Of a stretch of DNA of 64,000 bases, positions 53,527-63,144 are shown piece after piece. The DNA is from an uncultured Collinsella sp. (GTDB taxonomy: Bacteria; Actinomycetota; Coriobacteriia; Coriobacteriales; Coriobacteriaceae), in contig CATYZE010000002.1 of the NCBI GenBank assembly GCA_958415525.1, forward strand, positions 78,895 through 142,894, read 5' to 3'. Position numbers and translations under genes: made by a program. How positions within the stretch are numbered: the stretch's first letter is position 1; the number at the start of each line of letters is the position of its first letter. Under the pieces are notes generated by a model, which saw nothing but the letters and a program-made list of their open reading frames with translations, searched no databases and was not told the DNA's origin.

Positions 53527-53924
53527 TAGGCTGGGTCGATGTTCATGCTGGCGATGAGGTTGATGTTGGTGTCTAGGAGGTTCTCCAGCACGATGTCGCC
53601 CATGCGGATGGGGGCCTCGACGACCGTGCCGCGGATGAGGGTCATGGCTTGGGCGTGGTGTGCCAGCGGGATGGCTTCGGATGTACGCACGGGGAGCAGG
53701 GCTTCGTCGCCGCCGGAGACGGCCACGGTCGTCGTGAGCACGCGCATGGGGCAGGTGAGCTCCTGATGTGCGAACTTATCGCCGCGCGGGCAGTTGTTAC
53801 CGGTTACGGAGCGCACTTCCACCACGGTGCCATTGGCGTCGCGCTCCACCTCTACGGTCAGAAGGCATTCGGATGGGCAGGTCGTACAGTTGAACTGCAG
53901 CGTTTCGGTCGCATTCGTGCTCAT
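53526..53924 (-). CDS. DUF1667 protein
   Basis: This 132-residue protein has an N-terminal FNCTTCPSECLL and GNNCPRGDKFAHQE, giving four conserved cysteines in the DUF1667 pattern, which probably bind an Fe-S cluster or metal. DUF1667 genes commonly follow GlpA-like and FAD-oxidoreductase genes in anaerobes, as here (3 bp gap). It may be a small electron-transfer subunit; its function is not established. Confidence 0.85.
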   Translation of the reverse strand: MSTNATETLQFNCTTCPSECLLTVEVERDANGTVVEVRSVTGNNCPRGDKFAHQELTCPMRVLTTTVAVSGGDEALLPVRTSEAIPLAHHAQAMTLIRGTVVEAPIRMGDIVLENLLDTNINLIASMNIDPA

Positions 53925-53927
53925 GAG

Positions 53928-55274
53928 CTATGCCTCCTCAATGGGATCGACGGACAAGACAATCTTGCTGGCACCCAGGTCGAGCGCCTGCTTGATGACC
54001 TTTGCCGGCAGTGGGAAGCTTTCCATTACACTCGGTTTAAACGGGCGGACCTTGCCTGCAAACAGCTCCACGCCGCCAGCAAGAATGCGCACGCGGGCGG
54101 CATCGACTGGTCGGCGCACACGGAAGTTGAGTTTGGTGAGCGCCACAGCCGTAATGCGTCCCGGCAGTGCGTATCCCGCAATGCCGGCAGGGGAGACGGT
54201 GAGCTCGCAGTCCGGAACGGCGCCCGCGCCGGTTCCCAGCGCGTACGCCGCCGCAGCTGCGCCAGCTCTCTCGGACTCGGTCGTTACGTTGTCGGCCAGG
54301 TCGTGCACGTGCAGCACGTTGCCGCAGGCAAAGATGCCCGGCACGCCCGTCTGCAGGCTCTGGTCCACCACGGCGCCGCGCGTGCGCGGGTCCAGTTCCA
54401 CGCCCGCGCCCGCCGAAAGCTCGTTCTCGGGAATCAATCCTACCGAAAGCAGCAGCGTATCGCACGGAACGATGCGCTCGGTCCCCGGAATGGGCGCCAG
54501 GTGCTCGTCGACCTGGCTCACCTCGACGGCCTCCACGCGGTCGTGCCCGATCACGCGCGTGACGGTGGTGGACAGGTGCAGCGGAATGTCAAAGTCGTCC
54601 AGACAATTCTTGACGTTGCGACGCAGGCCGTTGGCGTACGGCATGAGCTCGTACACACCCTCGACCGAAATGCCCTCCAGCGTGCAGCGGCGCGCCATGA
54701 TGAGCCCGATGTCGCCGGAGCCCAAAATGACGGCGCGCGAGCCGGGTTTGAGGTTTTCGATATTGATGTATCGCTGCGCCAGGCCCGCCGTAAACACGCC
54801 GGCGGGACGACTGCCGGGGATCTTGATCTCGCTGCGGGTGCGCTCGCGGCACCCCATGGCAAGGACGACCGCCCGTCCGGTGAGCTGCAGCATTCCGGCG
54901 GGGCTCATGAGCGTGACGGTATGGACCGCGGTGTCTTCCGTAGGCTCGCCTGAATCAATCCCAAGCACCATGCTGTTCAGGAACAGCGCAATGTCGGTTG
55001 CGTGCACCTGGTCGATAAAGCGCTGCGCATACTCGGGGCCGGTGAGCTCCTGCTTAAAGTGCGACAGGCCAAAGCCGGGGTGGATGCACTGGCGGAGGAT
55101 GCCGCCCAGGTGCTGCTCGCGCTCCACGATGGCCACGCGTGCGCCTGCCTTATGCGCGGCCAGTGCGGCCGCCATGCCGGCGGGTCCGCCGCCGATAGCG
55201 ACCACGTCGAAGGCTCGCGTTTGTACGGCTTCTACGGCGCCGCAATCAATCGCGCTCGATCCGAATTCCGCCAT
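53928..55274 (-). CDS. FAD/NAD-dependent oxidoreductase, subunit of a GlpA-like complex
   Basis: This 448-residue protein has an FAD-binding Rossmann motif AIGGGPAGMAAALAAHKAGA, a second nucleotide site at VILGSGDIGLIMARR, and the C-terminal family motif FACGNVLHVHDLADN. It resembles the pyridine nucleotide-disulfide type oxidoreductase paired with GlpA-like dehydrogenases. It lies between the GlpA-like gene (1 bp gap) and DUF1667, and likely moves electrons from the dehydrogenase to NAD or another carrier. Confidence 0.88.
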   Translation of the reverse strand: MAEFGSSAIDCGAVEAVQTRAFDVVAIGGGPAGMAAALAAHKAGARVAIVEREQHLGGILRQCIHPGFGLSHFKQELTGPEYAQRFIDQVHATDIALFLNSMVLGIDSGEPTEDTAVHTVTLMSPAGMLQLTGRAVVLAMGCRERTRSEIKIPGSRPAGVFTAGLAQRYINIENLKPGSRAVILGSGDIGLIMARRCTLEGISVEGVYELMPYANGLRRNVKNCLDDFDIPLHLSTTVTRVIGHDRVEAVEVSQVDEHLAPIPGTERIVPCDTLLLSVGLIPENELSAGAGVELDPRTRGAVVDQSLQTGVPGIFACGNVLHVHDLADNVTTESERAGAAAAAYALGTGAGAVPDCELTVSPAGIAGYALPGRITAVALTKLNFRVRRPVDAARVRILAGGVELFAGKVRPFKPSVMESFPLPAKVIKQALDLGASKIVLSVDPIEEA

Positions 55275-55275
55275 C

Positions 55276-56730
55276 CTAGCGCACCCCCTTCAAAGGTCCC
55301 TCGACCAGCCAGGAGCCGGCGTCCTCCAGTAATACCTCGCTGGGGTCGCAGCCCAGCTCTCGGGCAAGAATCGCCACCACACGGCTCTGGCAAAAGCCAC
55401 TCTGGCACCGACCCATGCCGGCACGGCAGCGGCGCTTGACGCCTTCGACCGAAACCGCACCCGGGCGGCGCCGAATCGCGGCCACAATCTCGGCCTCGGG
55501 CACCGTCTCGCAGCGGCAGACGATCTGCCCCCACGCGGGGTCGGACTCAATGAGCTCTTCCTTACGCGCGAGCGGTGCGCGATCAAAGTCGTCCGGCGCG
55601 TGGCGAATTGGGTTCCAGTCCGCCCGCTCGTGCAGCTCCGCGCCCGCCTCACGCATCACAAGCTCCATACGCTCGGCAATGGCCGGCGCGCTTGCAACAC
55701 CCGGCGACTGAATGCCCGCCGCCTGGAAAAGTCCCGGCACCACGGCCGACTGTCCAATAAAGAAGTCGTTCGTTCCCTGAATGACCGGACGCCCGCCGGC
55801 AAATGCGCGCACCACGCGGCGCGTGTCCAGGTCGGGCACCAGCTTGCGCGCGCCGGTCAGCAGCGCGTTCACATCGCTCGCATAGGTCTGAGTGTCGCCC
55901 GGCTCGCGCATGGCAGCCGTGGCGGTGATCACGGTGTTGCCGTGCACGGTGCCCGTCACGATGACGCCCTTCGATATCGGCGTCGGCACCGGGTAGAGCG
56001 GCATGAGCGTGCGCGGTTCCTTGTCCAGCACCACGATGTTGCCCTGACGCCAGACCATCTGAAACTCCTCGGCGCCCGCCATATGCGAGATGTCGGCGGC
56101 GCCGTTGCCCGCGGCGTTGATCAGATAGCGGCAGCGCACGTCTCCGGCGGGCGTCGCCAGCGTAAAGCGCGCGTCGTCGCCCGAGCCCGCAACTTCAATC
56201 GCCTCCACGGGTGCGGAGCGCATAAACGTCACCCCGTTGGCCACGGCGTTCTCCAGCGCGGCGATGGCAACCTCAAACGGATCGACAAAACCGGTCGAAG
56301 GGCACCACAACGCGCACGCTGCATCGGCACTGGCGCGCGGCTCTAATTCGTGGATGCGGTCGGGTCCGACGATCGACAGCTCGGGAACACCGTTGACATG
56401 GCCGTTGCACCGCAGCTGCTCCAGGTGCGCGCGGTCCTCGTCGTTAAAGCCCAGCAACATCGACCCGGTGCGGCAGAATAGAAAGCCCAGCTCCTGCGCC
56501 CACGTTCCGTACAACTCGCAGCCACGGGCGTTGACCTGCGCCTTAACCGTGCCCGGTGTCGGATCGTAGCCGGCGTGCACCAGGCCGCCGTTGGCTTTCG
56601 ACGCGCCCAGCGCGATGTCGTTGGCCGCCTCGACCACGCAAATGGACAGTTCAAATCGCGCGAGCTGCCGCGCGATGGCGCATCCGGTGATGCCCGCGCC
56701 GACAATCGCGATATCAAACGTTTCTGTCAC
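55276..56730 (-). CDS. GlpA-like FAD-dependent dehydrogenase with BFD-type [2Fe-2S] domain
   Basis: This 484-residue protein starts with a DAO-type FAD motif (IVGAGITGCAIARQLARF) and ends with a bacterioferredoxin-associated [2Fe-2S] domain: CRCETV, then CRAGMGRCQSGFC. The layout matches anaerobic glycerol-3-phosphate dehydrogenase-like enzymes; L-2-hydroxyglutarate-type substrates are an alternative. It starts with GTG at 56730, preceded by GGGAGG. First gene of a three-gene minus-strand operon; no glpK or glpF is in view to confirm the substrate. Confidence 0.87.
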   Translation of the reverse strand: MTETFDIAIVGAGITGCAIARQLARFELSICVVEAANDIALGASKANGGLVHAGYDPTPGTVKAQVNARGCELYGTWAQELGFLFCRTGSMLLGFNDEDRAHLEQLRCNGHVNGVPELSIVGPDRIHELEPRASADAACALWCPSTGFVDPFEVAIAALENAVANGVTFMRSAPVEAIEVAGSGDDARFTLATPAGDVRCRYLINAAGNGAADISHMAGAEEFQMVWRQGNIVVLDKEPRTLMPLYPVPTPISKGVIVTGTVHGNTVITATAAMREPGDTQTYASDVNALLTGARKLVPDLDTRRVVRAFAGGRPVIQGTNDFFIGQSAVVPGLFQAAGIQSPGVASAPAIAERMELVMREAGAELHERADWNPIRHAPDDFDRAPLARKEELIESDPAWGQIVCRCETVPEAEIVAAIRRRPGAVSVEGVKRRCRAGMGRCQSGFCQSRVVAILARELGCDPSEVLLEDAGSWLVEGPLKGVR

Positions 56731-56895
56731 AGTGCCTCCCAGACGAGTTGACAGGCTGTCAATAAGACTATCCTACGGTCTGTGCGTCCCCAGCGCGGCG
56801 GCAATGCGGCGAACAGCCCTGCAACACCCGCCAACGGCAGGCGAGGGGAGACACTGCAACGTTGACAACCTCGTCTGCCGATAGCTACGGCAACC

Positions 56896-57113
56896 GTTTG
56901 TCTCGATCTGTAACAGTTAGACGAGGATTTGGGTTCTAGATGTTACAGATCGAGACAAACCTTCCGGCGGATTTTGAATGTCTTGATCTGTAACAGTAAG
57001 AGGGGTTTTGGAGCCCAAGATGTTACAGATCGAGACTGAAGTCGGGGAGGGCCCCTGTGCCTCGATCTATAACACCTTGACCCGTATTTTCCGAGTATCT
57101 GTTACAGATTGAG
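56896..57113. repeat. Family C: three tandem stem-loop elements
   Basis: Three inverted repeats built on TCTCGATCTGTAACA occur in a row: 56896-56915/56941-56960 (20 bp, perfect), 56981-56995/57021-57035 (one G-T) and 57061-57074/57100-57113 (two differences). Each loop is exactly 25 nt, and the first two loops are similar in sequence. They fill most of the 484-bp gap between two divergently transcribed genes. Nothing else is seen in that gap. Confidence 0.85.
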
Positions 57114-57214
57114 ATGTTTGTGTCCGCGCCAGCCCCGCCCCTAGCCGTGGTCCCATATAAACAAACCCCGTGGTAAACTTGACCGGACTGTTAATATCCC
57201 GAAAGGTACCCGTA

Positions 57215-57646
57215 ATGTCCAAGTACATCTCCGAGCTCATGTCGCCGCAGCTTATGGGCGTCGTCTATGCCTTCGTTGGCTTTATCATTGCCCTGTATGT
57301 GCTGTCGGTCGTCTATGTGTTCATCGACGCTCGCCGCCGCGGCGCCAGTGCCTACGTGGCATGGGGCATCATCGCCCTTATCCCGTTTGTAGGCCTCATC
57401 GCCTACCTGGTCTTGCGCCCGCACTCCTACGCGTCTGACCGCGAGGAGCAGGAGCTGGACATGGCCCTGCGCGAGCGCCAGCTTGCCCAGTACGGCACCT
57501 GCCCGCAGTGCGGCGCGCCCATCGAGAAGGACTTTGTGGTCTGCCCGGTGTGCGATACCCAGGTTCGCAACGTCTGCCCCAGCTGTCATCGCCCGCTCGA
57601 TGCGCACTGGAAGGTCTGCCCCTACTGCCGAACTCGCATCCAGTAA
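57215..57646 (+). CDS. Membrane protein with C-terminal double zinc ribbon
   Basis: This 143-residue protein has two hydrophobic helices (aa 12-35 and 45-65) followed by a cytoplasmic charged stretch and two zinc-ribbon units: CPQC/CPVC and CPSC/CPYC. ATG 57215 follows GAAAGG with about 8 bp spacing; the upstream in-frame ATG lacks a site. The first helical part resembles phospholipase D-nuclease-like N-terminal segments. Function is unknown. It stands alone between family C repeats and thrS. Confidence 0.82.
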   Translation: MSKYISELMSPQLMGVVYAFVGFIIALYVLSVVYVFIDARRRGASAYVAWGIIALIPFVGLIAYLVLRPHSYASDREEQELDMALRERQLAQYGTCPQCGAPIEKDFVVCPVCDTQVRNVCPSCHRPLDAHWKVCPYCRTRIQ

Positions 57647-57742
57647 CGCATCCATCGCCGGGCCGGCCGCAAGCCACGGGCACGCCGCAAGCCACGCACG
57701 CCTCGCACCCCGCGCCCACACGATGAAGCATGCGTAGAAAAT

Positions 57743-57773
57743 CGCCCGCCGTGCCATTAAGGTGCGGCGGGCG
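57743..57773 (+). terminator. Terminator-like hairpin upstream of thrS
   Basis: An 8-bp GC stem (57743-57750 with 5766-57773 region, i.e. ending at 57773) lies 97 bp after the zinc-ribbon gene, but no strong T run follows, so termination is uncertain. Confidence 0.4.
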
Positions 57774-57774
57774 C

Positions 57775-57802
57775 TTGTATACCAAGGCAACCTGCCTATA
57801 AT
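57775..57802 (+). promoter_or_regulatory. Promoter of thrS
   Basis: TTGTAT (57775-57780) and TATAAT (57797-57802) are 16 bp apart, about 92 bp upstream of the thrS start. No T-box sequence was recognised in the leader. Confidence 0.65.
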
Positions 57803-57893
57803 GATGCAAGTCAAAAACGCCGCGCCTGCAAGCGCCGCACCAGCGCCAGGCGCACGCACTTGCACCAGGCATCCGAGAGGAGAAAACATACCC

Positions 57894-59657
<1,764 letters not shown>

Positions 59658-59680
59658 GACAAGTCATATAACAATTTACA

Positions 59681-59715
59681 AAGGCGGCCGTCCACAAAGG
59701 GCGGTCGCCTTTTTC
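59681..59715 (+). terminator. Terminator after thrS
   Basis: A 10-bp stem with one G-T pair (59681-59690 with 59702-59711) is followed by TTTC. Confidence 0.85.
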
Positions 59716-59729
59716 TTACCAAAATAAGA

Positions 59730-59757
59730 AAAGCCGCTGGTTGAGCGGCTTTTTTTG
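59730..59757 (+). terminator. Second terminator after thrS
   Basis: A 9-bp stem (59730-59738 with 59744-59752) with a 5-nt loop is followed by a T run. Two terminators in a row insulate the polysaccharide locus from thrS. Confidence 0.85.
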
Positions 59758-59765
59758 TTGCACAA

Positions 59766-59895
59766 AAAGGTACAGGTTTTTGTATCTTTCGACAGACGAC
59801 ATTATACGAGCAATTAATCAGCGTTTGCCCAGATTACGCAAAATGTACTGCTAGTAGGTACATCTCCATACCCCTCTACAAAAACCTGTACTTTT
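59766..59895 (+). promoter_or_regulatory. Long inverted repeat in the loaP leader
   Basis: A perfect 15-bp pair (59770-59784 with 59877-59891), extended by about 4 bp including one G-T pair, encloses about 92 nt that contain a smaller ATGTAC/GTACAT hairpin (59843-59848 with 59858-59863). The region is AT-rich, non-coding and 86 bp ahead of loaP. It may hold a promoter and an RNA structure used in antitermination. Confidence 0.55.
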
Positions 59896-59981
59896 GCGAC
59901 TGCGCCTAGCTGCGAGCGAGAAGCCTGTTCTAAACGCCCCTGCATTTGCGTGTGCCGCAAAGCAAGAAGGGGGGCGAGAAC

Positions 59982-60572
59982 ATGGAGCAGACGGCACGGC
60001 GCCAAGAGCAACTGCCGGGCGCATTTAACGGCGCCACCACCAACAGCCAGCACGGCCGCGTCCGCTGGTATCTGGTCCACACCCCCAATGGTAAAGAGCG
60101 TGAGACCTGCGAAAAGGTCCGCCACATTATCCCGCACGAGCTAATGCAGAACGCTTTTGTGATGCAAAAGGAGTTCTGGTTTAAGCGGGACGGCGCCTGG
60201 TCGCTCCAAACCAAACCCATGTACAAGGAATATTTCTTCGTCGCCACGCACGATGCCGCCGCGCTCGATAGGGCTTTGGCCCAGTTGAGCTTTGGCTGCC
60301 GCATCGCCGGCAGTAGGGAGCGGGCGTATAAGCCCATGCCGGACGATGCGCAGGATTGGTACCGCAGCGTGCTGGACGACGACGGCGTGGTGCGCAACAG
60401 CGTCGCACGCATAGAAGACGGCGTGTTGCACATAGAACAGGGTCCCTTGGTGGGGCAAGAGGCCCGCGTTAAAAAGATCGACCGTCATAAACGCTGGTGC
60501 CTGGTAGACGTGGGCGAAGGCGACTCCGCATTTAGGGAGCTGCTACCACTCGACGTTCCCAGCAAAACGTAA
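59982..60572 (+). CDS. loaP: NusG-family antiterminator LoaP
   Basis: This 196-residue protein has an NGN domain (RWYLVHTPNGKERETCEKV) and a C-terminal KOW domain with GPLVGQEARVKKIDRHKRW, the pattern of LoaP-type specialised NusG paralogs. Such proteins let RNA polymerase read through terminators in long polysaccharide or antibiotic operons. Being first in the locus, it likely controls the downstream glycan genes. ATG 59982 follows a G-rich site (GGGGGGCGAG). Confidence 0.88.
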   Translation: MEQTARRQEQLPGAFNGATTNSQHGRVRWYLVHTPNGKERETCEKVRHIIPHELMQNAFVMQKEFWFKRDGAWSLQTKPMYKEYFFVATHDAAALDRALAQLSFGCRIAGSRERAYKPMPDDAQDWYRSVLDDDGVVRNSVARIEDGVLHIEQGPLVGQEARVKKIDRHKRWCLVDVGEGDSAFRELLPLDVPSKT

Positions 60573-60620
60573 GGGAGACGTTTCAACAGCTATTTGTTTG
60601 CATTTTTGAATTTACCGATT

Positions 60621-60629
60621 GGGGGGGGG
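60621..60629 (+). repeat. G9 homopolymer tract
   Basis: Nine consecutive G lie between loaP and the sugar transferase frame. Such tracts slip readily. The frame of the sugar transferase is open across the tract, so a length change could alter which upstream start codon is joined to it. Confidence 0.6.
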
Positions 60630-60652
60630 TCCTGGAGGACAGGGCCGTATGT

Positions 60653-61359
60653 TTGATTTTGGCTGCTAAACAAGTAACAGAGAAGTGTGCGCCAACGAGA
60701 GGTGCACTTGTTGTTAATCAAATAAAGCCTAGTGGAACATTGAGCTATCGCTTTGTTAAGAGGCTGTTTGACCTTGTTTTTAGTCTTATGGCGATTGCTC
60801 TTTTATTCATTCCAGTGGGCCTTGTGTGCGTTCTGATTTGTCTAGAGTCTCCGGGTAATCCCTTGTACACCCAGGAGCGAGTTGGCAAAAATGGCAAGGT
60901 TATCAAGATCTTTAAGCTGCGCAGCATGGTTTCCGATGCGGGTAATGTTCAGAAGTATTTAAGCTCTGAGCAGCTGCGTCAGTGGGAAATAGAGCGCAAG
61001 GTCGATAACGATCCGCGTATCACTAAGGTCGGGCAGTTTATTCGTAAATGCTCTATCGATGAGATGCCGCAGTTTCTCAATGTGTTGAACGGTGACCTGT
61101 CTGTTATCGGTCCTCGTCCCATTACGCGCGATGAACTCGAAATGCATTTTTCCGATGAGGAGAAGGATGTATTTCTTTCGGTTCAACCTGGAATTACCGG
61201 GTTATGGCAGGCAACGATCGCAACGATGCGTCATTTGAAAGCGGTCTGCGCCAAAAAATCGAATTGCATTACGTACGGAACCGTTGTTTTCGAATGGACT
61301 GGAACTGTTTTGCTGGCACTTTCGGCGCCATGTTTGGCAAGGAGAGGACGGGCAGATAG
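60653..61359 (+). pseudogene. Undecaprenyl-phosphate sugar phosphotransferase, frameshifted
   Basis: The main frame encodes one membrane helix and the bacterial sugar transferase domain (RFVKRLFDLVFSLM, IFKLRSMV, DNDPRITKVGQFIRKCSIDE, LSVIGPRP, VQPGITGLWQAT). After WQAT near 61217 the expected ending RNDASFESGLRQKIELHY continues in the next frame, ending FGKERTGR with TAG at 61357-61359, directly before the next ATG. One base is missing, or this is a sequencing error. The start is also unclear: the best ribosome site (GGAGG) serves ATG 60649, in a different frame that stops after six codons; TTG 60653 is the only early start in frame. It would begin glycan assembly by moving a sugar-phosphate to the lipid carrier. 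Confidence 0.75.
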
Positions 61360-62229
61360 ATGGAAATCTCCGTCATCATTCCGACTCTTAATGCTGAGCA
61401 TGAAATCGATGGGCTTTTAATTGCCCTCGAACATCAGTCTATTCAGCCGGTTGAGATTGTGATCGTTGATTCCGCTTCGGAAGATAAAACTATCGAGCTG
61501 GTGCGGCAACACAAAAGAGTCCGCCTGTTGGAGATTGATCGCCAGGATTTCAACCATGGCACCACAAGAGATATGGCGCTAAGGGAGTCGAGGGGCGACT
61601 TTATATGTTTCCTCACCCAAGATGCTGTGCCTGTTTCTGATGATTACCTGAAGCGGCTTGTTGCTCCCATGGTTGATGATTCCGACATCGCTCTCGTAAG
61701 CGGCAGGCAACTGCCTAAGGCGGATGCCCGACGTTTTGAACAGCTGGTGCGTGGTTTCAACTATCCCGACTGGCCATCCGTTCGTTCCAAATGCGATCTC
61801 GAGAAACTCGGTATTAAGACGTTCTTTGCATCTGATGCCTGTTCCGCCTATCGACGAACTGCATATCTCGAATGCGGCGGGTTCGAGCATGTTAATACCA
61901 ACGAGGACATGCTCATGGCGGCCAGGTTTATCGCCTCGGGATTGAAGGTAGCTTACGAGCCGCGTGCAGAGGTCTATCACTCGCATAACTTGACGCCATC
62001 CCAACAGTTTGCCCGCAACCGCGCCGTCGGCTTCTTTCTCGAAACGCATACGGACGACCTCATGCATGCAAGTGAGATTGGTGAAGGTGGCCGGCTCGTC
62101 AAGACGGTTTCGTCGCAACTCCTACGAGAGGGAAGTTTTGGCGAGTTCGTTGCTTTCGGAGTTGACTGCTGCGCCCGCCTTCTTGGAAATCGTGCTGGCC
62201 GCAGGGCGGCAAGAAATGAAAGGTTATAG
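61360..62229 (+). CDS. Family 2 glycosyltransferase, rhamnosyltransferase-like
   Basis: This 289-residue GT-A enzyme starts with MEISVIIPTLNAEHEI, has the nucleotide-sugar acid in IVDSASEDKT, a FLTQDAVP segment in the DxD position, and DFNHGTTRD, a pattern seen in rhamnosyltransferases of this family. With rmlA and rmlB downstream, dTDP-L-rhamnose is the likely donor. It is lower in GC than the flanking genes, suggesting acquisition with the locus. ATG 61360 directly follows the restored stop of the sugar transferase. Confidence 0.88.
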   Translation: MEISVIIPTLNAEHEIDGLLIALEHQSIQPVEIVIVDSASEDKTIELVRQHKRVRLLEIDRQDFNHGTTRDMALRESRGDFICFLTQDAVPVSDDYLKRLVAPMVDDSDIALVSGRQLPKADARRFEQLVRGFNYPDWPSVRSKCDLEKLGIKTFFASDACSAYRRTAYLECGGFEHVNTNEDMLMAARFIASGLKVAYEPRAEVYHSHNLTPSQQFARNRAVGFFLETHTDDLMHASEIGEGGRLVKTVSSQLLREGSFGEFVAFGVDCCARLLGNRAGRRAARNERL

Positions 62230-62232
62230 CTA

Positions 62233-63132
62233 ATGAAAGGCATCATCCTCGCCGGCGGGTCCGGCACACGCCTGTACCCGCTCACGCTCGTGACCTCCAA
62301 GCAGCTGCTGCCGGTCTACGACAAGCCGATGATCTACTACCCGCTGTCCACCCTCATGCTGGCGGGCATCCGGGACATCCTGGTCATCTCCACGCCGACG
62401 GACCTGCCCAACTTCGAGCGCCTGCTCGGGGACGGCTCGCGCTACGGCGTGAACCTCTCCTACGCCGAGCAACCTTCGCCGGACGGCCTGGCCCAGGCCT
62501 TCACCATCGGCGAGGAGTTCATCGACGGCGAGCCGTGCGCCCTGGTGCTCGGCGACAACATCTTCTACGGCAACGGCCTGTCCCGCCACCTGACTCGCGC
62601 CGTGCAGAACGCAGAGTCCGGCAGGGCCACGGTCTTCGGCTACCACGTGGACGACCCCGAGCGCTTCGGCGTCGTGGAGTTCGACCGCGAGGGCAGGGCC
62701 GTCTCCATCGAGGAGAAGCCCGAGTGCCCCAAGAGCTCCTACGCCGTCACCGGCCTGTACTTCTACCCGGGCGACGTGGCCGCCAAGGCGCATAGGGTGG
62801 AGCCCTCCGCGCGCGGCGAGCTCGAGATCACCACGCTCAACCAGATGTACCTGGAGGAGGGGACGCTGTCCGTGGTCACCCTCGGCCGCGGCTACGCGTG
62901 GCTCGACACAGGCACCATGGAGAGCCTGCACGAGGCCGCGGAGTTCGTGCGCGCCGTGGAGCACTCCCAGGACCTGCCGGTCTCGGTCCCCGAGGAGATC
63001 GCCTGGGAGAACGGCTGGATCACGACCGCCGAGCTCGAGGAGGCCGCCGAGGCCTACGGCAAGTCGGTCTACGGCCGGCACCTGAAGAAGGTCGCCGCCG
63101 GCGAGATCGTCAACAGCCCGCGCGAGTACTAG
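62233..63132 (+). CDS. rmlA: Glucose-1-phosphate thymidylyltransferase
   Basis: This 299-residue enzyme makes dTDP-glucose from glucose-1-phosphate and dTTP, the first step to dTDP-rhamnose. MKGIILAGGSGTRLYPLT is the signature nucleotide-binding start, and VLGDNIFYG, EKPECPKSSYAVTGLYF and WLDTGT are conserved. GC is sharply higher than in the two genes before it. It begins 3 bp after the glycosyltransferase. Confidence 0.96.
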   Translation: MKGIILAGGSGTRLYPLTLVTSKQLLPVYDKPMIYYPLSTLMLAGIRDILVISTPTDLPNFERLLGDGSRYGVNLSYAEQPSPDGLAQAFTIGEEFIDGEPCALVLGDNIFYGNGLSRHLTRAVQNAESGRATVFGYHVDDPERFGVVEFDREGRAVSIEEKPECPKSSYAVTGLYFYPGDVAAKAHRVEPSARGELEITTLNQMYLEEGTLSVVTLGRGYAWLDTGTMESLHEAAEFVRAVEHSQDLPVSVPEEIAWENGWITTAELEEAAEAYGKSVYGRHLKKVAAGEIVNSPREY

Positions 63133-63144
63133 GAGAACCCCCCT

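Noticed and set aside
56896..57113. CRISPR array
   Set aside because: The repeated units are inverted stem-loops with related loops, not direct repeats with unique spacers, and no cas gene is present.
60649..60669. ATG 60649 as the start of the sugar transferase
   Set aside because: It has the best ribosome site, but its frame stops after six codons; kept only as evidence of a frame problem.
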